Shown piece by piece: positions 1-8,743 of a stretch of DNA of 64,000 nt. Position 1 is the first letter of the stretch; the number at the start of each line of letters is the position of its first letter. Source of the stretch: Cryobacterium breve (GTDB lineage Bacteria > Actinomycetota > Actinomycetes > Actinomycetales > Microbacteriaceae); the NCBI RefSeq assembly GCF_027594785.1, contig NZ_CP075584.1:3782001-3846000 (forward strand). The letters are read 5' to 3'. Under the pieces are notes generated by a model that ran no database searches, was not told the DNA's origin, and saw only the letters and a program-made list of their open reading frames with translations. The translations under genes were made by a program, and so were the position numbers.

Positions 1-988
1 ACGTATCTCAGTACCTTCGGGCCGGCGAATGCGGTCGCCGGGGTCTGGGAATGCCCGGACCTGTTCCCGCTCCCTGTCGACGGCGACCCTGCGAACGTCA
101 AATGGGTCCTCATCGTGAACCTCAACCCGGGCGGAGTCGCCGGTGGATCCGGCGGTCAGTATTTCGTCGGCAGCTTCGACGGGACCACCTTCGCCTCCGA
201 GACGACCGTGCCTGAGGGCGCCGAGGATGAGAGCAGCAGACTGCGCCGGTACAACTGGCTCGACTGGGGGCGTGACTACTACGCCGCGGTGTCCTTCAGC
301 GGGGTGCCCCACGGCAAGCGCATCATGATCGCCTGGATGAACAATTGGGACTACGGGAACGATATCCCCACCAGTCCGTGGAAGAGTTCAATGTCGCTGC
401 CCCGCGAGGTAGGACTGCGCACCATCGCTGGTGAACCGCGCCTGATCCAGTCGGCCATCGACATCCGCCAGGAGGGCCCGGCACCCTTCACGATGATCGA
501 CCAGAGTATCGGACACGGAACTCTCCTGCTCCCGGAACCGGCCTGGGGCGCCATCCTCCGTATCGACGTGACCATCACACCCGGAACCGCCGACGAGATC
601 GGGATGATCGTCCGTGGTGGCGCAGACGAGGGGACGTCCATCGGGTACGACGCCCGGACCGGCTGTCTGGTGTTGAATCGGAAACATTCGGGCGACGTCG
701 GCTTCCACCCGTCATTCCCGTCGACGGAAACCGCTCCCGTGGAGCCTCATCGAGGGAAAGATCACACTGCGGATCTACGTCGACCGATCCTCCGTGGAAG
801 TCTTCGCGCACGACGGCCGCGTCACCATCACGGACCAGATCTTCCCGCACTCGGCCAGTCGGGAAGTCTCCCTGTATGCACGAAAGGGAACGGGCACCAT
901 CGAGTCCCTCAGCGTCCACAACCTCGGGGAGGCAGGTACTGAGCGAGCCTCCCTCGATAGGGAGACCGCACGTAGCCTCGAAGCATGA
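1..988 (+). CDS. GH32 fructan hydrolase (levanase/inulinase type), 3' part, frame break
   Basis: This is the C-terminal two thirds of a glycoside hydrolase family 32 enzyme, which hydrolyses beta-fructosidic bonds in levan, inulin or sucrose; the N-terminal part with the nucleophile lies left of the window. Seen: WECPDLF, the family motif carrying the acid/base glutamate, then a DWGRDYYA segment, AWMNNWDYG and SPWKSSMSLPRE, all GH32 blade motifs. A C-terminal beta-sandwich module follows, ending in VDRSSVEVF and a short tail. The frame breaks at 743-747 (AGCCT); removing one base gives a continuous product through to the stop at 986-988. The stop overlaps the next ATG by 4 bp (ATGA), so the two are translationally coupled. 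Substrate preference (levan, inulin or sucrose) cannot be read. The family call is secure. Confidence 0.9.
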
Positions 989-1074
989 CAACTTCGTTCA
1001 CCCTCAACAATGGAGTCGCTGAACCCGACACCCGCCGGATCGACGAGAACCGCTTCGTGATCCCGGAGGCGTGA
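985..1074 (+). pseudogene. collapsed aldo/keto reductase: first and last codons only
   Basis: A 29-codon frame begins MTTSFTLNNGVA, the usual N-terminus of bacterial 2,5-diketo-gluconate-reductase-like aldo/keto reductases. It then jumps directly to EPDTRRIDENRFVIPEA, which resembles the C-terminus of the same family (typically GGPxPD...IPEA). About 250 codons with the barrel and the catalytic Asp-Tyr-Lys-His set are missing, yet the frame and stop are kept. It overlaps the GH32 stop by 4 bp and the next GTG start by 4 bp, as an intact operon gene would. The N-terminal match is clear; the C-terminal match is weaker. It is very unlikely to encode an enzyme. Confidence 0.6.
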
Positions 1075-1836
1075 GCACCATGGCCATCAGCGAAGAGGCA
1101 CAGAAGAACCACGACGTGCTCTTTCCCGGTCACGTGTCGACCCTGAAGCAGACCGATCCCGAACTCATCGAGTACTTCGACAACTTCGCCTTCGGCGATG
1201 TGCTGGCCGAGTCGACCCTGGACACCCGGACGCGTCTCATTCTGCAACTGGGCTCGATGATCGCGTCGCAGGCGCTGGGGGAGTACCGCGTCATGCTCGG
1301 GGCGGCGCTCGGAGCCGGCGTCACGCCGGTCGAGGCCAAGGAGGTCGTCTACCACGCGGTGCCCTACGTGGGGATGGCGAAGGTCTTCGACTTCCTCCAC
1401 GCCACCAACGAGATCCTCGTCGAACGCGGCGTCGAGCTCCCGCTCCCCGGGCAGTCGACGACGACCCGGGACACCCGCGCCGAGAAGGGCCTCGCCATTC
1501 AGAAGGAGATCATCGGGGCCGACCGGATCGACGCGATGTACGCCAGCGCGCCCGCCGACCAGCTGCACATCCAGCGCTTCCTCTCCGAGAACTGCTTCGG
1601 CGACCATTACACGCGCACCGGCCTTGATGCGCCGCTGCGCGAGCCTGCTCACCTTCGCGATGCTCATCTCCCTCGGCGGATGCGAGCCGCAGGTCGGCGG
1701 GCACGTCGCGGCGAACGTCGCGGGCGGCAATACCCGGGCGATCCTTGTCGACGTGCTGACGAAGCTGCTGCCCTACATCGGCTACCCGCGCACCCTCAAC
1801 GGGCTGCGCATCGTCAACGAAGTGACACAACCGTGA
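1071..1836 (+). CDS. carboxymuconolactone decarboxylase (CMD) family protein, frame break
   Basis: The product carries two alpha-helical CMD repeats, at about residues 45-100 and 185-240. CMD/AhpD-fold proteins include gamma-carboxymuconolactone decarboxylases and thiol peroxidase-like proteins. The second repeat keeps a Cys-x5-His arrangement (GGCEPQVGGH); the first repeat lacks the cysteine. The frame breaks at 1642-1646, where AGCCT replaces the expected AGCT; removing one base gives PLRELLTFAML and a natural end at 1836. I chose the GTG at 1071 because it overlaps the preceding stop by 4 bp; an ATG nine bases further is the alternative. DUF2255, alcohol dehydrogenase and cupin genes follow on the same strand, suggesting a redox or catabolic operon. 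The exact reaction is unknown. Confidence 0.85.
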
Positions 1837-1873
1837 ACACTCGGGCCGGTGCCTCAGAGGAAAGGAACGAACT

Positions 1874-2239
1874 GTGAGTGACTGGACGGCGACGGAGCTG
1901 GACCGCATCGGAAACGCCGGGGAACTACGCGTGGCCGGACTGCGCGCCGACGGAACCCTGCGGAAGCTCGTGACGATCTGGCAGGTGCGGGTCGGCGACG
2001 ACATCTTCATCCGCTCGGTCAACGGCCCCGACGCGGCCTGGTTCCGCGGGACGCAGGTGCTCGGGCAGGGCCGCGTCGAATCGGGAGGCGTGAGCAAGGA
2101 CGTCACCTTCGAGCGCAGTAGCGATCACGACCCCGAGATCGACGCGGCCTATCGCGCCAAGTACGGCAGCGGCAGCGCCGTACGCGCGATCACGTCCGAC
2201 CTCGCCGCCAGCACCACCCTCCGGGTCAACCCGCGGTAG
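1874..2239 (+). CDS. DUF2255 family protein
   Basis: A 121-residue protein of the DUF2255 family, often encoded beside oxidoreductases in actinobacteria and thought to have a split-barrel, flavin-reductase-like fold. Seen: the opening WTATELDRIGNAGELRVAGLR and the central pattern WQVRVGDDIFIRSVNGPDAAWFR, both typical of the family. Start is the GTG preceded by AAAGGA seven bases upstream. It lies 37 bp after the CMD gene and is probably co-transcribed. No catalytic residues are known, so no function is assigned. Confidence 0.85.
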   Translation: MSDWTATELDRIGNAGELRVAGLRADGTLRKLVTIWQVRVGDDIFIRSVNGPDAAWFRGTQVLGQGRVESGGVSKDVTFERSSDHDPEIDAAYRAKYGSGSAVRAITSDLAASTTLRVNPR

Positions 2240-2411
2240 GGCACGATGACGTGAGGGGTACTGACAAGACGGGTTCTGACAGGGTCTCCCTCACGCTCCC
2301 GGAGCGATGTCTACTTGAAGGACGCACGAAGACGTGGGCTGGTCGCCGCGTCTGAGTCTGTGCACGGAAGAAGGTCCACCCTGTGTCACCACTGATTTGG
2401 GAGAGACTTCT

Positions 2412-3458
2412 ATGAAGGCAACGTTCATGTACGGCGCCGGCGACGTCCGCGTCGAGACCGTCCCCGACCCCGTCATCCAGCAGCCGACCGACGCCATCGT
2501 GCGCACGGTCCTGGCCTGCGTCTGCGGTTCGGACCTGCACCCCTACCACTCGCTGCCCGCCTCCGGGCAGGGCCTCTCGATGGGTCACGAGCTCATCGGC
2601 ATCGTAGAGGAGATCGGCTCCGCGGTGACGAATGTCGCCAAGGGCGACTTCGTAATCGTCCCCTTCGCCTTCCAGGACAACACCTGCGTCTTCTGCCGGG
2701 AGGGCTTCCAGACATCGTGCGTCCACGGTGGCTGGTACGGCACCCCGGCCGCGGCCGGCCTGCAGGCCGAGCTCGCGCGCATCCCGCAGGCAAATGGGTC
2801 GCTCGTCGTCATCCCCGGCGGGCTGGCCGGTGTCGATGAATCGCTGCTTGCCTCGCTCCTCACCCTGTCCGATGTCTACCTCACCGGCTATCACGCCGCC
2901 CACATGGGCAAGGTCCAGGCCGGCAAAACCGTCACGGTGATCGGCGACGGCGCGGTCGGGCTCTCGGCCGTGCTCGCGTCCAAGCAGCTGGGCGCCGAGC
3001 GCATCATCCTGATGGGCCGCCACGAAGTGCGCACCAACCTCGGTGTCGAGTTCGGGGCCACGGATGTGGTCGCCGAGCGTGGTGCCGAGGGCATCGCCCG
3101 GGTGATGGAACTGACCGGTGGAGAAGGTTCGCACATCGTCATCGAGGCCGTCGGACACCTGCCCGCCTATGAGCAGGCTTACGGCATCGTCCGCCCCGGC
3201 GGCGTGATCTCCCGGGTCGGGGTGCCGCAGTACGAGGACGCCCCGATCGGGTTTGGCTCGCTGTTCGGCAAGAACGCCACTCTCACCGGTGGCCCTGCTC
3301 CCGTACGCGCCTATCTGGACGCCGCACTGCCCCAGGTCCTCGCCGGAACCATCAACCCGGGCAAGGTCTTCGACCGCAGCGTGCGTCTGGACGATGTCGC
3401 CTCGGGTTACCAGGCCATGAACGACCGCACGGCGCTCAAGGTCCTCGTCACGCCGTAG
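2412..3458 (+). CDS. zinc-dependent alcohol dehydrogenase (MDR family)
   Basis: A medium-chain dehydrogenase/reductase of 348 residues that would oxidise an alcohol or reduce an aldehyde with NAD(P). Seen: the catalytic zinc site (CGSDLHPYH near residue 38 and GHE near residue 60), a structural-zinc lobe with CVFC and a further cysteine near residue 100, and a nucleotide-binding GDGAVG near residue 180. One structural-zinc cysteine of the usual four is not obvious. The chosen ATG has a GGGAG-type ribosome binding site; an in-frame extension upstream looks non-coding. It is separated from the DUF2255 gene by 172 bp, so it may have its own promoter. It precedes the cupin gene. Substrate unknown. 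Confidence 0.9.
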   Translation: MKATFMYGAGDVRVETVPDPVIQQPTDAIVRTVLACVCGSDLHPYHSLPASGQGLSMGHELIGIVEEIGSAVTNVAKGDFVIVPFAFQDNTCVFCREGFQTSCVHGGWYGTPAAAGLQAELARIPQANGSLVVIPGGLAGVDESLLASLLTLSDVYLTGYHAAHMGKVQAGKTVTVIGDGAVGLSAVLASKQLGAERIILMGRHEVRTNLGVEFGATDVVAERGAEGIARVMELTGGEGSHIVIEAVGHLPAYEQAYGIVRPGGVISRVGVPQYEDAPIGFGSLFGKNATLTGGPAPVRAYLDAALPQVLAGTINPGKVFDRSVRLDDVASGYQAMNDRTALKVLVTP

Positions 3459-3511
3459 GAATCCGCTCAGAAGCAGGCTGCCGAACCGGGCACAACAATC
3501 AAGGAGAACCA

Positions 3512-3914
3512 ATGCAGATCGAACCGATTAAAGCCCACCCTCAAGAATTCGGCCGCGCAGTTCGCCGGCGATGTCTGGGTCGACTTCGTCGCCACGCCCC
3601 ACACGGATGACCAGAGAATGACGGTCGCCATCGTACGATTCGCCCCGGGCGCCCGCACCGCCTGGCACTCCCACGCCCGGGGCCAGTACCTCCGTGTCAC
3701 CCAGGGAGTCGCCCGTTTCGGCGGACGCGACGGCAGCATCATCGAGGTCCACCCCGGTGAGACGGTATACGCGGCTCCCGGCGAGGAGCATTTCCACGCC
3801 GCAGCCGAGGGCAACTTCATGGAGCACATCGCGATGCTCGAGTCCGGCGATGACCCCGCGAACACGACCGTCTGGCTCGAGCACGTGACCGAGGACGAGT
3901 ACCGCGGCAGGTGA
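3512..3914 (+). CDS. small cupin-domain protein, frame break near the start
   Basis: A single-domain cupin of about 133 residues, probably a small metal-binding beta-barrel. Seen: the metal motif HSHARGQYLRVTQG and the second motif around PGETVYAAPGEEHFHAA. The ATG has a strong AAGGAG site, but after six codons the frame leaves the conserved one: removing one A from the AAA at 3530-3532 gives MQIEPIKPTLKNSAAQFAG and continuity. This break is not at an AGCT. A later in-frame ATG at 3618 would omit the first strand of the barrel, so it is less likely. Such cupins commonly accompany dehydrogenase and CMD genes; the reaction is unknown. Confidence 0.82.
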
Positions 3915-3940
3915 GCCGGCCGGGCTTTCCCATCTAGAAA

Positions 3941-3974
3941 GGAAACGCTCCTGAGGATTCTCGGGAGCGTTTCC
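3941..3974 (+). terminator. rho-independent-type hairpin after the cupin gene
   Basis: GGAAACGCTCCTGAG pairs with CTCGGGAGCGTTTCC (15-bp arms, one mismatch, 4-nt loop), followed by GTGTTT. It lies 26 bp after the cupin stop and probably ends the dehydrogenase/cupin transcript. Confidence 0.8.
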
Positions 3975-4066
3975 GTGTTTCTCGGGGTCTCCATCCGCCG
4001 TCGCGTCGTGACAGGTACTGCCAATACCCGGAACGATGGCCACTGCCACAACGTTGAGGCTCACGA

Positions 4067-5549
4067 TTGACTGAAATCGTGACCACAACAACAACCGACT
4101 CCGCCGTGAAGACGAGCGGCCCGACGCCGCACCGCACGGCGATTCTCGCCATCATTCTGATCAGCTACTTCATGATCCTGCTCGACAATTCGATCATTTT
4201 CACGGGACTGCCCTCCATCCAGCGGGCCATGGGCTTCAGCGCGTCTGGTCTCGCCTGGGTCCAGGACGCCTACACACTCACCTTCGGCGGACTTCTCCTT
4301 CTGGGAGCGAGAGCCGGAGACATCCTCGGCCGCCGCCGCGTGTTCATCATCGGCCTCGTCATCTTCAGCATCGCTTCCCTCCTCGTCGGGGCCGCCTCCA
4401 CCGGCGAGTGGATGATCGCCGCCCGCGCCCTCCAGGGAGTCGGCGCCGCCATCGTCGCTCCCGCGTCATTGTCCTTGCTCACCGCCACGTTCCCGGCCGG
4501 CCATGAACGCAATCGGGCGGTCGCTCTCTACTCAGCCACCGCAGGAATCGGGGCGAGCCTGGGGATGGTCATCGGAGGAGTTCTCGCCGACCTCGTCTCC
4601 TGGCGAGCCGGCTTCTTCATCAATATCCCCATCGGCGCCGTCATGATCGTCCTCGCCTCCCGGTACCTGATCGAACAGCCGCGGCGCCGCGGCACATTCG
4701 ACGTCATCGGTGCCATCTCCTCCACCGTCGGCATCGGTGCGATCATCTTCGGCATCATCACCTCGTCCGAGGGCGGTTGGGGCTCACCGGTGACGATCGC
4801 GAGCCTCGCCGTCGGCGTGTTGCTCCTGGTCCTCCTCATCGTGAACGAGGCTCGGGCGGAGCAACCAGTGATGCCCCTGCGCCTGTTCGCGAGCCGGCAT
4901 CGTTCCGGTGCTTACGCCATCCGCTTCCTGTATCTGGGCGCCATGATGGGGTTCTTCTTCTTCATAACCCAGTTTCTGCAGGACGCACTCGGCTGGAACC
5001 CGCTCGAAGCGGGCCTGGGATTCCTTCCGATGACGGTCGTCAACTTCGTCGTGGCCATGTCGGTCACGAGGCTCAGCCGCCGGATGCCGACGATTCTGAT
5101 GCTCACCCTCGGGTTGCTCGTCACCGCGCTCGGCATGGCCTGGCTGAGCCAGGTCACCATCGACACCAACTACGCTCTCGGCGTGGGCCTGCCCATGCTG
5201 CTGATCGGTCTCGGACAGGGCCTGACGTTTGCGCCGCTGACTGGTTACGGGATCTCAGGTGTCACCGGCGAGGACGCCGGTGCCGCGTCGGGCCTATTGA
5301 ACACGGCGCATCAGCTCGGCAGGCTCCGTCGGGCTCGCGCTCCTCGTCGCCGTGGGCGTGAGTGCAACCGCGTCGACCTCGGAAGCGGCCGCCGTGGTCG
5401 CGCGCGTCAATTCTGCGCTTGTCGGAGCCAGCGGCCTGCTCATTCTCGCCGTGGTGGTCGCGATCCTCGTGATCCTGCCCGCAGAACCGCGCCGACGCCG
5501 GCTGTCCCCGGACGATGCTGGTCTCACCGCACACGCCGGTATTGAGTAA
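4067..5549 (+). CDS. DHA2-family MFS drug exporter (EmrB/QacA type), frame break
   Basis: A 14-helix proton-driven exporter of about 493 residues in the inner membrane. Seen: LLDNSIIFTGLPSIQ in helix 1, a motif-A-like GARAGDILGRRR after helix 2, the motif-C region in helix 5, and WRAGFFINIPIG, typical of the EmrB/QacA subfamily. The frame breaks at 5321-5325 (AGGCT); removing one base gives HQLGSSVGLALL, and helices 13-14 continue to the stop at 5549. The start is a TTG with GAGG about 8 nt upstream; no better in-frame start sits before helix 1. The gene lies alone between a terminator and a macrodomain remnant. Drug range unknown. Confidence 0.88.
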
Positions 5550-5607
5550 CGCCTCGCTGGGTGAGAAGAAAAAAGGGCGCTGCGCCGAAAATTGGTAACG
5601 CCGAATC

Positions 5608-5796
5608 ATGGCACTCATAGAGCTGGCCCGGGGAGACATCACCGTGATCGCGACGGACGCCATCGTCAACGCCGCGAACCACACACTGCTCGGTGGCGGG
5701 GGAGTGGACGGAGCGATCCACCGGGCAGGCGGTCCGGCGATGTTCAGTGCTCACGCGATCGACGCGTTCCGGCTGGCCCTGGCCCGGCTGGGCTGA
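5608..5796 (+). pseudogene. macrodomain paralogue with internal in-frame deletion
   Basis: The first 45 residues match the full macrodomain gene at 10613 almost perfectly ([24 protein letters not shown]), and the last 17 match its C-terminus (AHAIDAF...RLG). The 110 residues between are missing without loss of frame. Upstream flanks are also alike, but the promoter -10 reads TAACGC here against TAACGT in the full copy. The ADP-ribose pocket is only partly present, so it should be inactive. Confidence 0.88.
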
Positions 5797-5870
5797 GACT
5801 CGGATGGTACGAGCGCCCGCCGCCAGCTAGAATTCTCCTGTACGTGACACGATCTGAGGAGGTGAACCCG

Positions 5871-5930
5871 ATGCACACACTGTCCACTCCGGGCGCTCCT
5901 TTCGAGTTCACGATCGCGCGACTGACGTAG
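5871..5930 (+). CDS. 19-residue leader-like ORF upstream of the patatin gene
   Basis: The frame reads MHTLSTPGAPFEFTIARLT and stops 43 bp before the patatin start. It carries the best Shine-Dalgarno sequence in the window (GAGGAGGTGA, 5 nt before the ATG), and a TAGAAT -10-like box lies at 5827-5832. That combination suggests it is translated, perhaps as a leader peptide or a small protein. I recognise no homologue. It could also be a decayed 5' end of a lost gene. Confidence 0.45.
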   Translation: MHTLSTPGAPFEFTIARLT

Positions 5931-5973
5931 CCGTCGCGGGGAGCGCTTCACGCACTCTCAGAAAGCTACGACT

Positions 5974-6915
5974 ATGAATCAACACCATGTGAACAACGCG
6001 ACGAAGCCATCGAATGACGTTTCCCGACACCCCTCCCGCACCGCCCTGGTCCTCGGTGGCGGCGGATCGACCGGAAACGCGTGGCTGATCGGGGTCATCG
6101 CCGGTCTGTATGACGCCGGTCTCGACGTGACCGACGCGGATCTGATCATCGGGACCTCGGCCGGAGCGACCGCTGCGGCTCAGCTCACGGGCGCAAGCCC
6201 GGCCGATCTGCTGGCTGACGCTCTGGTCGCCGTGGCGCCGCGCAGCGCGGGACCGGCCGGTTCTGGCGGACGTCGCGCTCAGGGTGGTCCAGTGACCGAT
6301 CATCTGGAGGGTCGCCGCCGAATCATCGCCGCCGCAGAGGATGCGGCCGACATGCGTCGCAGAACGGGTGCCGTTGCGCTCGACCTCGCCACAACGTCCG
6401 ACCCGTCGACGCAATCGCGGTGGCGTGCCACCGTCGCATCTCGCCTGCCCAGCCAGCACTGGCCCGCACGGAGAGTGTTCATCACCGCGGTCAATGCCGA
6501 CACCGGTGCCCCGGTGGTGTTCGACCGGCACAGCGGGGTCGATCTTGTGGACGCCGTGGCCGCGAGCTGCGCCAGTGGCTTCGCCTACGGTGTCGACGGC
6601 GGCCGGTACATCGACGGTGGGTACCGGTCCAACGCCGAGAACGCCGATTTGGCCGCCGGGTACGAGCGGGTCCTGGTGTTGTCACCGTTCGGCGGCCGGG
6701 CACTGACACCCGTGGAGTGGGGCCAGCATCTCGCAAGCCAGGTCGACGCGCTGCGCGCCGGCGGCAGCCGGGTGGAAACGATCTTCCCCGAGAGCAGCGC
6801 CGACCACTTGTTCGGCGCCAGCGCGATGGATGTCTCGTTGCGCCCGTCTGCTGCCCGAGCTGGATATGACCAAGGCCGTGTCCGTGCGGAGAGGCTTACT
6901 GAGTTCTGGCGCTGA
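5974..6915 (+). CDS. patatin-like phospholipase
   Basis: A 313-residue patatin-fold lipid acyl hydrolase with a Ser-Asp dyad. Seen: the oxyanion loop GGGGSTGNAW (residues about 29-38), the nucleophile elbow GTSAGA (about 66-71) and the catalytic Asp in DGGYR (about 212-216). There is no signal peptide, so it is probably cytosolic or membrane-associated. A short alanine/glycine-rich stretch (residues 85-105) looks less conserved but stays in frame. It follows the 19-residue leader ORF and meets a cupin gene convergently 30 bp downstream. Substrate unknown. Confidence 0.9.
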   Translation: MNQHHVNNATKPSNDVSRHPSRTALVLGGGGSTGNAWLIGVIAGLYDAGLDVTDADLIIGTSAGATAAAQLTGASPADLLADALVAVAPRSAGPAGSGGRRAQGGPVTDHLEGRRRIIAAAEDAADMRRRTGAVALDLATTSDPSTQSRWRATVASRLPSQHWPARRVFITAVNADTGAPVVFDRHSGVDLVDAVAASCASGFAYGVDGGRYIDGGYRSNAENADLAAGYERVLVLSPFGGRALTPVEWGQHLASQVDALRAGGSRVETIFPESSADHLFGASAMDVSLRPSAARAGYDQGRVRAERLTEFWR

Positions 6916-6945
6916 ACGACGCCGCCCCAGAGCTCAGGAGAGCGA

Positions 6946-7428
6946 CTAGGAGCTCGCTTCCTCGTCGGGGCGGGACGAGGCGGGTTGCTGTGTCCAGGCG
7001 GGCGGAGTGTCCGTTCCGGCTTCTTCGTCGGCAGCGGCGTCGGCGGCCGTTTTGTGGATATTCCCGGCGGCGTGGTGGACCGGTGCGTAGATGACGTAGA
7101 GGTTCATGGGTCCGTCACCGATATTGGTGACGTTGTGCCAGGTGCCCGCGGGGACGAGGATGCACCACCCGTCGGAAACGTCCTGCTCGAAATCGAGGTT
7201 GTCTTTCTCCGGCCCCATCTGTGCCCTCCCGGCGCCCGCATCGAGGCGCAAGAACTGGTCGGTGTCGGGGTGCATTTCTAGTCCGATGGATTCTCCGGCA
7301 GGGATGCACATCAGGGTGACCTGCAAATACTTTCCACTCCAGGCCACGGTTCGATAGTTCGTGTTCTCGGTGGTGGCGGTTTCCAGGTCGAAAGAGTCGG
7401 GGTTGGGGCCAATGTCGCTGCGAGTCAT
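6946..7428 (-). CDS. cupin domain protein
   Basis: A 160-residue single cupin of a type related to phosphomannose-isomerase-like cupins. Seen: PAGESIGLEMHPDTDQFLRLDAG (the first half is split here by the metal-site pattern EMHPDTDQF) and the second motif PAGTWHNVTNIGD. The C-terminal 40 residues are rich in Ala, Asp and Glu and are probably disordered. The start at MTRSDIGPNPDSF matches the usual family N-terminus; a longer in-frame extension looks non-coding. The gene is monocistronic. Reaction unknown. Confidence 0.85.
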   Translation of the reverse strand: MTRSDIGPNPDSFDLETATTENTNYRTVAWSGKYLQVTLMCIPAGESIGLEMHPDTDQFLRLDAGAGRAQMGPEKDNLDFEQDVSDGWCILVPAGTWHNVTNIGDGPMNLYVIYAPVHHAAGNIHKTAADAAADEEAGTDTPPAWTQQPASSRPDEEASS

Positions 7429-7635
7429 GGTGGAGGTACCTTCTTCTCGGGTCGGGGGCTTACCTCCAGTCTCGTTCAATCGGCCCTGGTCGGCTACCGC
7501 CCAGGGTCCCTGCGACGTCGATGCCCGTGAGTAGGCTGGATCATGGCATCGTGTACCGAATCACTCATACACACGTCGCTGGTTGCCCCAGACCCTGGCA
7601 GGCTCCGTTTTTCTCGCACGTCAAGGGAGCAACAA

Positions 7636-7794
7636 ATGAATCTCTTCGTCATCGTCGCCATCATCGCGGTCGTCTTGCTGGTTGTGGGTGGTTTCGTTCA
7701 AGCACTTCAGTTCCTGCTCTGGGTTGGTGCTGTCCTCCTGATCATCGCAATCATCGGGTGGGTCCTTCGCGCAGTGAGGGGAAGTAACCGCTGA
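7636..7794 (+). CDS. small two-helix membrane protein
   Basis: A 52-residue protein made of two hydrophobic helices (about residues 2-20 and 25-45) with a basic C-terminal end (RAVRGSNR). It resembles the small hydrophobic proteins common in actinobacteria near stress genes, but I recognise no named family. The ATG is preceded by GGGAGC at a normal distance. It is transcribed alone, convergent with the hydrolase gene that follows. Function unknown; an envelope or stress role is a guess. Confidence 0.75.
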   Translation: MNLFVIVAIIAVVLLVVGGFVQALQFLLWVGAVLLIIAIIGWVLRAVRGSNR

Positions 7795-7826
7795 TTCCGT
7801 AGACCGGCCCGGCTCACCTTCCCGGC

Positions 7827-8634
7827 TCAGCCTGAGTCTCGAACGAACCAATCGTCGAGGAGCGCCGAGAACAGGGCCGGGCGCTCGTGCATGAGGGCGT
7901 GACCGGCGGCATCCACGACGGCCAGCGTCGCGTGAGGGTAGGACGTGAGTAGTGCGGTCGCATCGGCATGACCGACGATCGAGTCACGCCGTCCCGCGAG
8001 GATCAGCGTCGGCGCCGCGAAGACGTGCGCGTCGAGTCTCAAGGGGCCATCGGGCGAAAAGCCGTCCCAGTGCGTCCTCGTCAACGAGCGTCTGCCCGGG
8101 CACGACTCCGTCACGGTAGCGGCGAGCCGTTGCCCGGGTGCGCACCACGAAGTACTCGTCGAACCCCGCACGGAGCGCAGGCTCGAGCTCGTCGTACGCA
8201 TCGGCATCCTGACGCACCACCTCCTGGCTCGGAACGTCCCGGCCGGTCTCGGCGGCCGGGCAGACGAGAGCCAGGCCGCGCACCGCATCAGGTCGCCGGG
8301 CGGCCACCCCGCGAGCCAGATAGGCGCCATAGGAATGGCCCAGCAGCAGCGCGGGGCCGGCGTCCAGGTGGTCGAGGAAGGAGCACAGCGCAGTCACCAC
8401 ATCGGCGTTTCCGGTCAGTCCGACGGCCGTGGAGAATCCCATGCCCGGGAGATCGGGATAGATCCGCCGAAGTCCCCACCTTTGCGAGGCGGCACCCTCG
8501 CCGATTCGGAGAGCGTCTTCGACCGCGGCCTCGATCTCGCGATGATCCACACCTGCGCCATGGAGCGCAACCAGCGGCACGCCCTCGCCATGCGCGACGT
8601 AGTGGATGAGGGCATCACCGATCCGGTACTCCAC
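7827..8634 (-). CDS. alpha/beta hydrolase, frame break
   Basis: An alpha/beta-hydrolase-fold protein of about 268 residues. Seen: ALHGAGVDHRE (oxyanion region), GHSYGAYLA (nucleophile Ser near residue 105), a catalytic Asp in LAGRRDSIVG and a His in DAAGHALMHERP. The frame breaks at 8035-8039 (AGTCT on the + strand, GAGACTC on the coding strand); removing one base gives RWPLELDAHVFAAP. The GTG start is supported by a leaderless promoter: TATGGT lies 6 nt before it on the coding strand. Transcribed divergently from the VOC gene. Substrate unknown. Confidence 0.88.
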
Positions 8635-8743
8635 GCCAACACCATAGTGAGCCGTTCCGAAACGGGTCAAGGTCAGACCCTGGCCTGGGTGACACCGCCT
8701 GGGCGGCCGACACCGGATGCCGGTGAGAGGGTATTCTGCCGGC

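Noticed and set aside
6230..6300. A compensated double frame break in the patatin gene
   Set aside because: The Gly/Ala-rich stretch is odd, but the frame continues and the length fits the family.
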